A stretch of DNA of 64,000 bases from Branchinecta lynchi (GCA_023053575.1 JAKZAP010000018.1:2418001-2482000); one strand, 5' to 3'; positions 43,363-54,024 are shown, numbered from the stretch's first letter. Program-made: numbers and translations. The notes: generated from the letters alone by a model not told the origin.

Positions 43363-46300
43363 GAAAAGGTGTGAGTATTCTGGTTTCGAAAGCTTATACA
43401 AAAGTAACAAGGCTGAGAAGCAATTCATGTAATATTGTATGGGTTAGGCTTTGCGTTAATTCGGTGAGTTTGATTATTTGTTCTGTGTATGTCCCACCTG
43501 AATCTAGCTCGTTTAAAGATGAAGATACGTGGTCCATTCTAGAAAAAGAGATGTCTGATTATTCTGTCAAATTTTCTGCGGATGAATTTCTTTTTGTAGG
43601 AGATTTCAATGGTTACACTGGAGATTCTGGCGAAAGATGGCATGAAGTGGACCCTTGCCAAGGTATTGTGGACACTTTTTCGCAGGGCGATGTTGCTGTT
43701 GCGAAGAGAACGAGTAAGGATCATCTACGAAAGAAGAATAATTATGGAAGTAAATTGTTGGAGTTTTGTAGTAAGGAAAATCTTGTAATTTTAAACGGTA
43801 GGGTAGGGAGTGACAAGGGGGTGGGTGAATTTACTTGTTATTCTGGGAGGTCGCCCAGTGTTATTGATTATAGTATGGTGAGTTTTGGACTCCTTCCACT
43901 GTGTGTTGATTTTGAGGTTCTGGATTTGCCGGGCTCTGATCACGTCCCTTTCAGCGTGTCTTTGAAGCAAGCGATTGCGACGAAGAATCGAAGTTGTAGC
44001 CGCAGGTTTGAAAAAAAGGCTCACCCGGAAATTAAGAAAAAATTACTGGTCCATCAAGAGAGCGAAAATGTTGTGAAGGAACTATTCTCAGGCGAGTTTT
44101 CCGAGCGTCTGGGAGCATTGAAACAGTTGGTAGAAGAGGGAAGGGTGGAGGAACCGCTTAATGCATTGACAGATTTGGTGTATAAGGTTGGTGAGAAGGT
44201 ATCGGAAGAACAGGGCCGGACAAATAAGAATGTGAAGTTGTTTTATGATAAGGATTGTGAGGCGATGAAACAAATAGTAATAAAGTCGCTTGAGGATGTG
44301 AAGGCGAGTATACCCGGGTCGTTAGAGGAGAATTTAGAGTGGTATAGGGCAAAACGTAGGGAATATAAGAATATGTTAAAGAAAAAGAGGAGGGATTATG
44401 AAGTGGAGTGTAGTTTGAAGTTAAAAAATAAGTTTAGGAACAGTGATAGCAAAGGTTTTTGGAATTTAGTTAAAAAGGAAATAGGACCAAAGAAAGGAAC
44501 GCGGAGTACACCTAGGGCAGATACGTGGCCTCAGCACTTAGAAGGTAAGTACAAGGAAATAGAAGATAATATATCTACATCAGATGAGTCAAGATTAGTT
44601 CACCAGATACAGTTAATGGAGGATACGGTTGACAGACCGCTACTAGAGGAGGATCAACAGCTAATAAAGGAGGTCAGTAACGAAGAAGTTTGGAAGGCAC
44701 TCAAGGGTATGCGAGGAGGATCTGCACCAGGTACCGATGGTATCCCTACGAATCTTTGGAAGTTTGCTCGAGTTTGGGTGTTACAAATAATCGCAACTCT
44801 TTTTTCTTCAATGATTAATTTGGCCCATTGGCCTGAGCAATGGACAACATCTGTGGTTATCCCGCTTTTCAAGAAAGGTGAAAGGCACCAGCATAAAAAT
44901 TATCGAAACATAACACTAGGTAATAGTCTCAGTAAGTTGTTTTGTAGAATAATTTGTTCTAGATTAGATAATTGGTTAAAAATGAAGAGTAAGCTTATAG
45001 AATGTCAGGCAGGATTTCGGGAAAATTATAGTGCAGTTGACCAGATATTTTGTTTGAATGTTTTGGTTAGAAAATACACGAGAAGAAAAAATAACAAACT
45101 GTTCGCAGCATTCCTGGATATACGAGGGGCATTCGATGAAGTATCTAGGAAGTTACTAGTTTCTAGTTTGGTGGAGCTTGGGCTCCCACCGAGTTTTGTG
45201 AGAATAATAATAAGAATGTATGAAGTAGTTAAGGTAATAGTAAAGGTAGGGTCAGAATACTCTAGAGCAGTAATAAGTAGGCTTGGTGTCAAACAGGGAT
45301 GCACGCTGTCCCCAAGGCTTTTTTCTTTGTATATAAATGATATAGAAGATTATTTTACGGTGAGTGGAGCCCCCAGGCTGCAACTGATGGCATTTAATTT
45401 ATTTTGTTTATTGTTCGCAGATGACATAGTTCTTCTAGGAAAGACAGCAGATGATCTGCGGAGGCTGCTTGGTATTTTGCAGGATTATTTGGATAAGAAA
45501 AAGCTAGTATTAAACACCGCGAAATCTGTTATACTAGTTTTCGGTAAAAATGAGGAATGCAATGAAAGATTTTATTTTAAAGGGATAGAACTTAAAATAG
45601 TGAAAGAGTTTGTATATCTAGGTTGTAAGTTTTCGGCTACGGGGAAGTGGGGTGCACAGCTGGATAGTATAGCAGCGAAAGGCCAGAAAGCTTCATGGAT
45701 GGTAATGAAAAGTATGATAAACTGTTTAGGCCCAGGAGAGATGAAAATTCAAAAAGTAATATTCAATACAAAAATAAGTCCAATATTATCATATGCAGCG
45801 GAAGTGTGGGGATACGAAAAGGGGGAGAAAATTGAGCGAGTGCAGCTAGTCATTATAAAAGGTTGATAGGGTTAAGTGGAAAGTTTAACGGATTAGTACT
45901 AAGAGGTGACCTAGGTATTCATTCATTAAGAGGTAAGAGAATTGTAAAAATGGTGAAGTACTGGTAACGGATATCAAGTTTGCCAGATAATAGACTCGTG
46001 AAGGCTGCGCTGCTTGAGGACCTTAATGATAACAGGAAAGATGCTTGGCAGAGTAAGGTAAGGGCTGTATTGAACAATTGCGGGCTATCAGGTCTGTGGA
46101 ATGCTGGATTAGGGGAAGGTAAGGTGGTCGGGACAGTAGCTACACAAGTGCAATGGATTCTTGAGTGTCAAGAAATCCAAAAGTGGACGTGTGAGGTCTC
46201 AGCGTCGCTGTCTCTCAAGTCGTATTCACAGTGGAAGAGAGTGTGGGGTGAAGAAGTGTATTTTAAAGCGGGCCTTAAGAGAGAAGAGCTAAAATCTTAT

Positions 46301-46594
46301 ATGGGTTTAAGGGGAAATTTTCTGCCGTTGGGATCAAGAAGGAAATACCTGGGGAGGGAGCGTGCGGTAGATGGTCTTTACTCGTGCCCTATGTGTGGGG
46401 AGCCGGAAGAGAGTGTGGACCACTTCATGTCATATTGCCAGGAACTCAATGATTTAAGGTTGGAGCAGCTCCAGAGACAGACAGGCGATGAGGAGTGGCT
46501 AAATGGTCTGATGGGGGGTCGATCATTTACTACTATTAAAAACCTGGCAGTGTTTGTTCAGGTGGGGCTGAGACACAGGTCTTTGTTCTTTTAA
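43296..46594 (+). pseudogene. Non-LTR retrotransposon, endonuclease C-terminus, RT and zinc knuckle
   Basis: The 43296-45866 frame is 856 codons. About 23 residues come from flanking sequence, then a truncated AP-endonuclease (VYVPP, FVGDFNG, GSDHVPFSV), then a reverse transcriptase: PGTDGIPTNLWKF, ECQAGFR, FLDIRGAFDE, GVKQGCTLSPRLFSLYIND, LLFADDIVLL. All catalytic Asp residues are present. The N-terminal endonuclease motifs (N, E) are missing. Near 45842 the frame shifts, and the tail continues in another frame (KRLIGLSGKFNG, then TAA at 45965, then 45980-46594) to a CX2CX8HX4C zinc knuckle (CPMCGEPEESVDHFMSYC). So it is 5'-truncated with one frameshift and one stop. The clade is not certain; an I/R1/LOA-like or related group is likely. 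In MED4 intron 2. Confidence 0.92.
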
Positions 46595-46735
46595 AGTGTT
46601 TAACTGTGTAGTTAGTTTTCTTTGTTTTGTATTCAGAAAGTGTGTTGAATCTGTAGTTAGTATTTGTTTTGCATAATATTTTTGTACCATGGCCTGTTGG
46701 GCTTTCATGTACAATACATACATACATACATACAT
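46595..46735 (+). other. LINE 3' UTR with (CATA)n tail
   Basis: AT-rich 3' UTR then five CATA units (46712-46732). 116 bp of apparently non-LINE sequence follow before the right 73-bp direct repeat. Confidence 0.7.
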
Positions 46736-46851
46736 AGCTTATTTGGACAGCCGAAAGAAGGTTGAGCCGAAGCAGTCCCGGCTAACATGCTGATTAAGAC
46801 TGAAACCACCCCATTTTCGTGGTTGACTGTCACCACAAGAGTCAGAGGCCA

Positions 46852-46924
46852 AAATGATTGTTCTGCATTGCATATAATCCACATGCAGACTATAAGGTTC
46901 TCACAGATTCGCTTTCTGAAAAGC
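46852..46924 (+). repeat. 73-bp direct repeat, right copy
   Basis: Same sequence as 43290-43362; see the finding on the LINE insertion. Confidence 0.85.
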
Positions 46925-47655
46925 AAAACAAAAATCCTCCATATGCATGTAACGGCACGAAATATTTAATGTTTATAACAACTCTCGCAAAGTGCCTTTT
47001 TCTCATAAATGGCATTGCCTCACGCTATGTTTGTTTTCATGAGTGCCTGTTTTTCAGCTGTGCTCTAAGTAAGTCTCAATTAAGTCAGTCCTAAAACAGC
47101 AGTGGTTAAGGGAAGTTGGATTAACAGGTGTATCCAATGTATGTAACTTCAATATTAAACATAACTCTGTTTTATAAACGCTGTTTATTGAATGTAGGAC
47201 CTACCGTCCGAACTTCCAACTTCACAGTTACGAACCAACCCTTCGAGGATTAATATGAGAGAACCAATATAACCCAATATGTACCAACCGCTTGGTACCC
47301 CCTAAAAGTACATTAGATAATCGGTTTCGGACAACAAGTCAAAACGTAAAGGTAATTTAATATGCAAGAATTCATGGAAAGCTATCCAGCTATACAATTT
47401 TCAAAGATCACTCTCCACTCCCACCATCAATCTGCTTTCCAGAACAATTTGCTTTGCTTTTGAAAGCTAGCCGAACAGCAAAACAGCACTGGTGAAGTAG
47501 GTTATGGCCGAAGATGCAAAAACGGTTGGCGCACGAACTAGAGGAGCTTTCCAGACCAATGGAATCATCCTATAATCATAGACAACTGGATGTTTTAGTA
47601 CAAAAGCTACCTCAGTAAAACTAAAATGAATAATATAAAGGTACATCAAACTTGC
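46925..47655. other. No gene seen (MED4 intron 2)
   Basis: No supported exon or element. Confidence 0.4.
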
Positions 47656-47767
47656 CTTCCTCAGGTTCTTTGCATTGTTATCCAGGTAGATCATAGCATC
47701 TATAATCAATTTTATATTCTGTGCCTTGTTTGCTCGATTAGGTGATGTGACCACTTCAATCAGCTCC
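47656..47767 (-). CDS. MED4: MED4 exon 2, followed by a GC-AG intron
   Basis: 112 bp; phase 2 in, phase 0 out. Acceptor CTTTCTCTAG. It encodes ELIEVVTSPNRA ... IKLIIDAMIYLDNNAKNLRK, aligned with human SRELIEML ... LLIHRDGEFQELMKLAL. The downstream boundary is AAG then GCAAGT, the typical sequence of a GC-type donor. It is the only junction that joins exon 3 in phase; a GT three bases further leaves the wrong phase. Confidence 0.9.
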
Positions 47768-48159
47768 CTAGAGAAAGCACCTTACATCAGTAAATAATAA
47801 AGATAAATCTGATCCAAGGACTTTGGTTGGATTCGGCTGGATGCAACTGTACCTTTCTGCTACAAAACAAAATTTTACTGAAATGATACAATTTTATCCA
47901 CTACCCAGAGGGAGAAGTCATGTTGCCGCTATTGAGTTTGAACACCATTAAGTTCAGTACTGCTTCGCAAAAATGCAAAAACTGAAGGAGAAACAGAAGG
48001 AAATTAAGAGCAAATCCAACTGACATGTGACAAACTGGAACATGTAATACATTTTTGGGCAAGGATTTTCAGATAAAAGTGTCTGGGTAAAGGTTTTAGT
48101 GTTTTCTTTGGCAGACATTCATCCTCAGGCGATGTCCAAACGAGGATAGACTATTCATA
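47768..48159. other. No gene seen (MED4 intron 1)
   Basis: No supported feature. Confidence 0.35.
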
Positions 48160-48167
48160 CTGTACCA

Positions 48168-48487
48168 CAGTCTAGTACACTAGCCCCTTTTCAGTCATGG
48201 TGCTCAAACGTCTAGCACAATGCCTGAGTGCTAGACGTCTGAGCACTGTACCTTGAAATTCATGCACGGTGCATGGATTTCAGCATACAGTGCACCCACA
48301 AAAAAGCCGGTATTTAGTGTGTAACAATAGAAATTGTGCTTTTTCATATGTGTAGGCTAGCCTACTGTATGCTGAAATCCATGCACCATGCATGAATTTC
48401 AGCATACAGTGCTCAAGCATCTAGCACTCAGGCATGGTGCTAGACGTTTGAGCAACGTGACTGAAAAAAGGCTAGTGTACTAGACTG
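48168..48487. mobile_element. hAT MITE (320 bp) with 8-bp target duplication
   Basis: Termini CAGTCTAGTACACTAGCC and inverse, the same family as 12131-13107. Direct copies of CTGTACCA lie at 48160-48167 and 48488-48495. The 8-bp duplication and CAG end are diagnostic of hAT. Internal ATGCACCATGCATGAATTTC and AGTGCTAGACG words are also palindromic. Confidence 0.93.
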
Positions 48488-48644
48488 CTGTACCACTCTG
48501 GAAGTTTTTCAGTCCTGTCTTTCAGTTCTCTTTTGGCATTATTTGATTGACAGAAAAAACTAATATCTGATCTTTTACTTTTTCAAAGACAAAACCGTAA
48601 ATTTTGTAACATGATTTGACAAATTTTAAGTTTGACAAACTAAA

Positions 48645-49510
48645 CAAGACCAAAGGTTTCGATGGGATCCCAAAAGTTAAAATTTGATCCAGACAATTGG
48701 GTCTTGTCTTCGCCAGATCCAGTCTTCTCCAGACTCCTTGAACACTTTTACTATTAAAATTTAGAAAAAGATTAAGGCAATATAGCTAATCATATGAGAA
48801 AACCAAGTTCAAATATGGATTCAGCATGTGTGTTTACCCCTGTAAGTCATATCTATTTTGACGAGGCATATCGAAACTTCCTGCCTTACTTCTGCCAATT
48901 TCCGGTTTCGGCGGAATTCCGGAACTACTTGTCTAGCGAAAAAATAAAGCTCAAAAACGAATTCAGCATGTCTCCTTGCCCCTACATCCAACCTCTAATC
49001 AACTTCTAATTAAACTTTTACTTTTAACAAATTTTCCGGTTTCAGCCGGATTCCGAGCGATCTATATGTCTGGTGAGAAAATGGTTGTCATATGCCAATT
49101 CAGCATGTCTACTTATCTGCAAATCGAACATCTTATCAAATTTAAATAAAACTTTTACTTTAAACAAATTCTCCGGTTTTGGCCGGATTCCGGCCGAACT
49201 AATTGTCCGGCGAGAAAATAAATTTCATATTCGGATTCAGCATGTTTCCTTACCCCTAATCCGACTATTTCATTGGCTTTTAAAAAATATTTTTTCTTCC
49301 CCTTAATTTTAAACCCCACCCCTAAATATAGAGCTACATAGCCCATCTTCGAACTTGACCTGTACTTTGACCTAAAGAGTCCTCATCCAAAGTTTGACCA
49401 AAATATCTCAACCTCCTCGAGAGTTATCGTTTTATCAGATGGACGGACGGACAGACAGACAACTTTACGATGTCATAGGTATCCCTCCACTTACGTTTTG
49501 GGATCCCAAA
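48645..49510 (-). mobile_element. HINE-like element, copy D (866 bp)
   Basis: Inverted family member, flanked by T-runs (minus strand ACATTTTGGGATCC at the start, GGTCTTGTTTAG at the end). About four internal units. In MED4 intron 1. Confidence 0.78.
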
Positions 49511-49852
49511 ATGTTATGACCTTACCAATATGAAAGCGACATTACCATTGATTGCCTCGTTTTGTTGAATGCTGCAATTCCCTTCTTGGCTGCTTTGGGT
49601 CTGATTTTTTCTACATTTATTTTTGCACTGCAATGCTTCACAGGAACTGCAGAGGAAGACAGCAGTGCTTCTCCAGAATCGCAGGCTTGCTTACCAAACA
49701 AGTCCATACTTACCTGCAAGGTGGTGCTACAACCAAGAAGAAATCTTGCAGGCAGTGAATCCAAAAATGTATCTTGTGCAGAAGCAAAGAAGTGCTGCAG
49801 TCAGCGATGCTGCAGCACTACTACAACAAAAACGAGGCTCATGACTTACAGA
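49511..49852. other. No confirmed gene (MED4 intron 1)
   Basis: A plus-strand frame looks superficially like a signal peptide with Cys pairs, and the minus strand has a strong acceptor-like CTTCCTCTGCAG. Neither has an ATG or partner exon, and neither fits MED4 phase. Confidence 0.35.
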
Positions 49853-51084
49853 AGTTGTGTTTTTGCTGATACCATGGTATCTGTTACCACAGTAACTGGG
49901 TAACTGAATCTGCAATTAGTCGTTTTTGCAGTTATCATACTGAAGTATCTGATACACGGTGCTCTGCAAAAACGACTATTCGAAATTGCACTTTTCAAAG
50001 TCATCCCAAAAGAAAAACAGACATCCAGTTTATCACTAAGTGGTAAACGTCTTTCTCACCAATCTGACAAAATATGAAAGTGAGATGACTTTTCAGATAC
50101 CAAGACCAGTTACCACAGTCGGTAGGACCCTGGTACAGGAGTCCTGCGTGAAGCTGCCACCCTAAACTCCTATTTTTGGGAAATGACTTAGGGAAAAAGA
50201 GTAAAGGTTGAGATAAAATTCAGTGGAGTATCCTGAAAGGAAGCTTAGAACCTTCACTTTCTGCTAGTACCATAGTTTACTTGAAATTGTTCAAGGTTAA
50301 GCTGGAAAACACGAAAGAATATAGGCACCTAAGCAGTCTACCACAAATCCCTGATTTTTGGATACCCTATGCCAAACGCTGGATATCTCTAGCATTTGGT
50401 ATAGCCTATGCCTAACGCTGAATACCCTATGCCAAACGCTGGATACCTGTTTCCAATAAGATATTGATGATTTGATGAAGCTCTGAAATCAACCAATCAG
50501 AACTAACCTATAGTGAAATAGGTCAGGGTTAGAGTACCAACAGGTATCCAGCGTTTGGCATAGGGTATCCAGCGTTAGGCATAGGCTATGCCAAATGTTA
50601 GATATATCCAGCGTTTGGCATAGGGTATCCAAAAATCAGGGGTTTGTGGTAGACTGCACCTAAGTGATCATGAAGTCGCCCACTTTGCTAAAAAATAGTA
50701 TTTTGCTACATGGTGAAGTTAGAGGCCAGCTGTTTGGTCAGAGAGGTTCCTTGACCTTTTGCAAATAACAAAATTTGCTGTTTTCTTGGAATTTGCATGA
50801 TTTTTCTGGGGGTGGCAGCTTCATGATCCAAGGTGGCAGGATCATGTACCATGGCCAATTGGGGGTGGGCGGTGCCATAGTAAGGGCAGCTTCATGCAAC
50901 ACTCCTGTAGGACCGTGGTATCTGAATATCTGATACCACAATAACTGGCCAGATACTACGATAACTGCAAAAACGCCTTCTAACCGTGGTCTCAGATACC
51001 ACAATAACTGCAAAAACAACTTTAGACCGTGGTAACAGATACAGAATAGATACCATGGCATGGTATCAGCAAAAATGCAACTAG
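49853..51084. mobile_element. TIR element with ATACCATGGTATC palindromes (~1230 bp)
   Basis: Left GTTGTGTTTTTGCTGATACC, right inverse near 51055-51084 (GGTATCAGCAAAAATGCAAC). Arms are rich in GATACCACGG and TGCAAAAACG. A related inverted copy is at 62715-62957. The hAT MITE 50334-50656 is nested inside. The right end lies 36 bp from the MED4 exon 1 donor. Confidence 0.7.
50334..50656. mobile_element. hAT MITE (323 bp) with perfect 8-bp target duplication
   Basis: CAGTCTACCACAAATCCCTG and its inverse (one extra G). Direct copies of CACCTAAG at 50326-50333 and 50657-50664 are identical. The interior is built of CCCTATGCCAAACGCTGGAT inverted pairs. Confidence 0.93.
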
Positions 51085-51126
51085 TGTGTGTGCTTAACAT
51101 ATCAATATGTTTCCAAAATAACTTAC

Positions 51127-51191
51127 TTTGAGAGTGCCTCGAAGTCGTCCAAGCTTCGCAAAAGCTGTGTTTTGGTTGACATTATCAACAT
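51127..51191 (-). CDS. MED4: MED4 exon 1, Mediator complex subunit 4
   Basis: 65 bp from ATG (51191) to AA before GTAAGT, phase 2. It encodes MLIMSTKTQLLRSLDDFEAL then S. The second Met (51182) gives MSTKTQLL and may be the real start; both are in frame. It aligns with STRERLLSALEDLEVLSR of vertebrate MED4. The six exons (65+112+120+172+102+128 bp) total 699 bp, 232 aa with the first ATG, somewhat shorter than the ~270 aa vertebrate protein mainly in the C-terminal tail. MED4 is a middle-module subunit, paired with MED9, of the Mediator coactivator that links transcription factors to RNA polymerase II. It has an N-terminal coiled coil, the CAPLTW/RRPYPTD signature and an acidic Ser tail. No defects seen. 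Confidence 0.94.
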
Positions 51192-51348
51192 AGCCTACCC
51201 TGTACCCTATACCCTGAAGAAATTGTCCACGTTCTACAGAGCTTTTAAATTTTCCCTGCTGATTTTAAGTTGGGACTGTTTTTCTCTTGCGATTTCTAGT
51301 AGCTACAGAACCGATATTCACCGGCGAAGATTTCAAGCCTCAAAAAGC
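51192..51348. promoter_or_regulatory. Putative bidirectional promoter MED4/DMAC2L
   Basis: 157 bp between the divergent start codons. It must hold both 5' UTRs and both start sites unless further 5' exons exist. No TATA box in a convincing position. The spacer is free of recognisable transposons, unlike almost everything around it. Confidence 0.6.
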
Positions 51349-51425
51349 ATGAAAATCGTCAATATACCTACCAATATTGTCCAAAAGAGGAGCTTGTGGG
51401 GGTGGTTGAATGTAGTTTTTAACAA
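51349..51425 (+). CDS. DMAC2L: DMAC2L exon 1, ATP synthase subunit s-like protein
   Basis: 77 bp from the only in-frame ATG (51349) to AA before GTAATA, phase 2. It encodes MKIVNIPTNIVQKRSLWGWL then NVVFN. RSLWGWLNVVFNK aligns with the family's FWGWLNAVFNKVDYDRIRDVG. With exons 2-4 the CDS is 576 bp, 191 aa, close to the vertebrate protein of ~200 aa. The family (ATP5S, coupling factor B, distal membrane arm assembly component 2-like) is a mitochondrial, leucine-rich-repeat-like protein linked to ATP synthase and complex I assembly. The short N-terminus with basic KR could be a presequence. All junctions agree in phase and no lesion is seen. Confidence 0.9.
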
Positions 51426-52255
51426 GTAATATATTTATTTCAACCCATAAACTTTCTAACTGTCCTTTTTAGGTCTGATTTAAGGGTTTTTTCCCTGACA
51501 CAATTGTGGGCAACACACTTTTGTATGTTGCAGAAACACAGTTGTATGTCACACAGTTGATCCACAAGTTGAAACTCATGGAAGCGCCATTTTCAGTATT
51601 CTCACAAGTTCTGTACCAATCTCTCCAGTCTGAGCTGGTTTAAGCCAGTCGGCAACGTCAGGAAGCTTTCCGGTCTCTGAATGTTGATTTCCACGAGGTA
51701 GTGAGAAAAGGCAGATTAAAGGAACTATTCAGGTACCTTCAGTTGACAGGGAGGCTAGACAGGTTTTTAGGTAAGAACGCGAGAAAAAGCGGTAGAATGA
51801 GTGATGTTTTTTTATCATTTCTTTTGATAGAGTGATGTTGCATCAACTGTATTATAGAGTGATGTATGACCATCAGTTGTGAATTGGGGGATTGAGACAA
51901 TGGGCCATTTGTGGCCTGGGTTTTAGGTGGAGTGTCTGGCCTACCCCACAGATTAAAAAAAAATAACAGTCGTAGGATCCGGTCGGACATGAGAAAGAAC
52001 ATCAGAGACATGTCCTCTGTTAAGTTATTATGTTTCACTGGAATTCGTTCACCCGTTCCAAAGTTACGCATGACTCAATATTCCAGGTCCCCCCAAAATT
52101 ACAGATAATTCAGATAATATCTCAACAAAAGAACTTAATACTTTTGTCCTTGCCATTCTGTGCAAAAAGGATGCTCAGATTTATGTCTGCATGCCTCAGA
52201 AAGTAGTTAATTTTATTCTTTTGACATTATTTTGCTTCTAAATTTGAATTTCCCG
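51426..52255. other. No gene seen (DMAC2L intron 1)
   Basis: No additional exon or recognised repeat. Confidence 0.4.
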
Positions 52256-52304
52256 CCTGAAACGAGCCACAAAATCGACAATCACCTCCGCAGTTGTTTA
52301 CTTA
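52256..52304 (-). repeat. GTGGCTCG repeat, flank of the LINE insertion
   Basis: GAGCCACAAAATCGACAATC matches, inverted, 58070-58105. The repeat resumes at 53148 beyond the LINE. Confidence 0.75.
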
Positions 52305-53147
52305 CTTACTTAAAGTTACTTAAAGTTGTTCAGCACCATCCGGCAGTTGGCCTGCCTGTTCGATGCCCTCTGTTTGTTTGATGAGTTTGTAGTTGGTTGA
52401 TCTTGTAGCTATTTCGACCATTCAGCCAATGTGTTGAGTCTGTTGTTGTTTTCTTCCCAGAACTTATCAACTCTGTTTTTGAAGTTGTTTATATTTGGTG
52501 TCTGGATGGCATATTCTGGCAGGCTATTCCAAGTGTCGACTGCTCGCATCGAGAAAAAGTTTGCCCGAGCTCTTTTTCTGGCTTCTGGCTTGTATACTTT
52601 TTCTGAGTGGCCTCTGGTTCGGCTTGTGGCTGGTTTCCTGAAGAACTTTTCAAACGGCAGATTCTCTATTTTGGATTTCATTTTGAAAATCTGGATGGCG
52701 TCTCCTCGCTTACGTCTGTATGCTAAACTCGGCAACTCGAGCGTTTTCAGGCGGTCTTCATATGGCTTCCCTTTTAGGCCTGGCATCATTCTAGTTGCTC
52801 TGCGTTGAACCTTCTCCATGGCTGTGCAGTCCCCGATGTAGGATGGCCCCCAGGCGATATTGCCGTATTCGATGATCGGACGAACAAGACTTTTGTACAG
52901 CTGGGTGAGGGTCGTCCTGCTGAAGTACTTGAAGGATCGATGGATCAGGGACAGTATCCCATTGGCTTTGTTGACTGCTGCGTTAGTTTGGAGGTGAAAT
53001 TTGAGTTCATCGTCAATGATGATGCCCAGGTCTTTTTCCTTGTCTTCAACTGGCATAGTGTGTGTTTTGCCCAGCTTGTCTCGAATTGTTAGATGAGGGG
53101 GGAGGCTATTTTTTGGTCTTCCAATCCACATTACTTTGCACATTACT
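52305..53147 (-). pseudogene. Rex1/CR1-like LINE, RT thumb and C-terminus, 5'-truncated
   Basis: On the minus strand it reads KCKVMWIGRP-type sequence, then KDLGIIIDDELKFHLQTNAA, LVRPIIEYGNIAWGPSYIGD, MEKVQRRATRMMPGLKG, LPSLAYRRKRGDAIQIFK and FFSMRAVDTWNSLPEYAIQT. This is the ordered C-terminal region of Rex1/CR1-type LINEs after the catalytic motifs. The frame is intact to its end, with a (TAAG)n tail at 52303-52325. The endonuclease and RT core were never copied (5' truncation). Upstream codons of the long frame (53150-53335) belong to the target repeat. In DMAC2L intron 1, opposite strand. Confidence 0.92.
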
Positions 53148-53280
53148 TGTTTGTCGAACTTGAGCCACAAAAATCTTGTCAGTCGCTGAAACACGCTTGT
53201 GGGCTGCACAAAAGACCACAGCGATGCGCTTGTAGTGCCACAACCAACCCACAAACTGTCTGCAGGAGCACAGAAAAAGG
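53148..53280 (-). repeat. GTGGCTCG repeat, other flank of the LINE
   Basis: Matches inverted 57985-58060 (AATCTTGT, GTGGGC(T/C)GCACAAAAG). Joined to 52256-52304 it restores an uninterrupted repeat. Confidence 0.75.
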
Positions 53281-54021
53281 CCTTTAGGGTAGGGGGGGGG
53301 GGTGGCTGAATTTTGCTCTCCTGGAATAAGTGCATTTAGACATAAGTTACTTTTGCACTACTTACATTCAGACCAAAGCTTCGTTTTAAAGGATGTAGGA
53401 GAGGAGGGCCTAAAACAGACTCTGGCATGACATTAGTTGATCATAGCAGGCTACATCCACCAAGAAACATTGTCACCCTGTTTTGCCTAAGCAGAAACCC
53501 TGTTTGCTTAAAGTTTAGCTGAAAAGTGCTGAGACAGGACAATCTAGTTACTTCATCACTTATTCACTTAAACAGGCTCGAAGACCTGATGAAAATGCAT
53601 TACTTGGTTGCTTCACTATTCACGAATAATCGATTTTCAAATAGTGGAGTTTCCCTGTCAGATCTGTGGTACCCCTATGCACTTGTACCTGTGATGTATG
53701 CTCGATGGAAAAGATTTACGAAAAATTGGTGTTCAGGCAGCAAGCAGCTTCACCAAGTTCACCACTAGACACTGACGTTTCTGTTGAGATTCAAATCTTC
53801 CGCGTCATTGTACAATTTGCGTTGTGCGGCTGTAGATATTCTAAAAAGACACCTCTAAAGCAGATAGTGGAAAATCAGAAATTATTTAGTGTATTCAGTT
53901 AAATGATACAGAAGTAAGCTGGCTTTTCAATTAAACTTTAAGGCAGGATCCCTGTTTTGAAAGAGTAAATGAAAGGGTAGTATTCAGGTAGTATCCTGGT
54001 AGCATCCCTGTTTTAGCTAGC
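53281..54021. other. No gene seen (DMAC2L intron 1)
   Basis: No exon or repeat match apart from a G-tract at 53290. Confidence 0.35.
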
Positions 54022-54024
54022 TTA

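Noticed and set aside
49522..49764. Minus-strand candidate MED4 exon with a strong polypyrimidine acceptor
   Set aside because: Its donor phase does not fit between MED4 exons 1 and 2, which join perfectly without it.
49562..49903. Plus-strand frame with a hydrophobic start and Cys pairs, like a secreted Cys-rich peptide
   Set aside because: It has no ATG (the first codon is TTG), no splice or promoter context, and it runs into the terminal repeat of the element at 49853.
53150..53335. N-terminal part of the 308-codon minus-strand frame as LINE protein
   Set aside because: This part matches the GTGGCTCG target repeat, so it is flanking sequence read through by chance.
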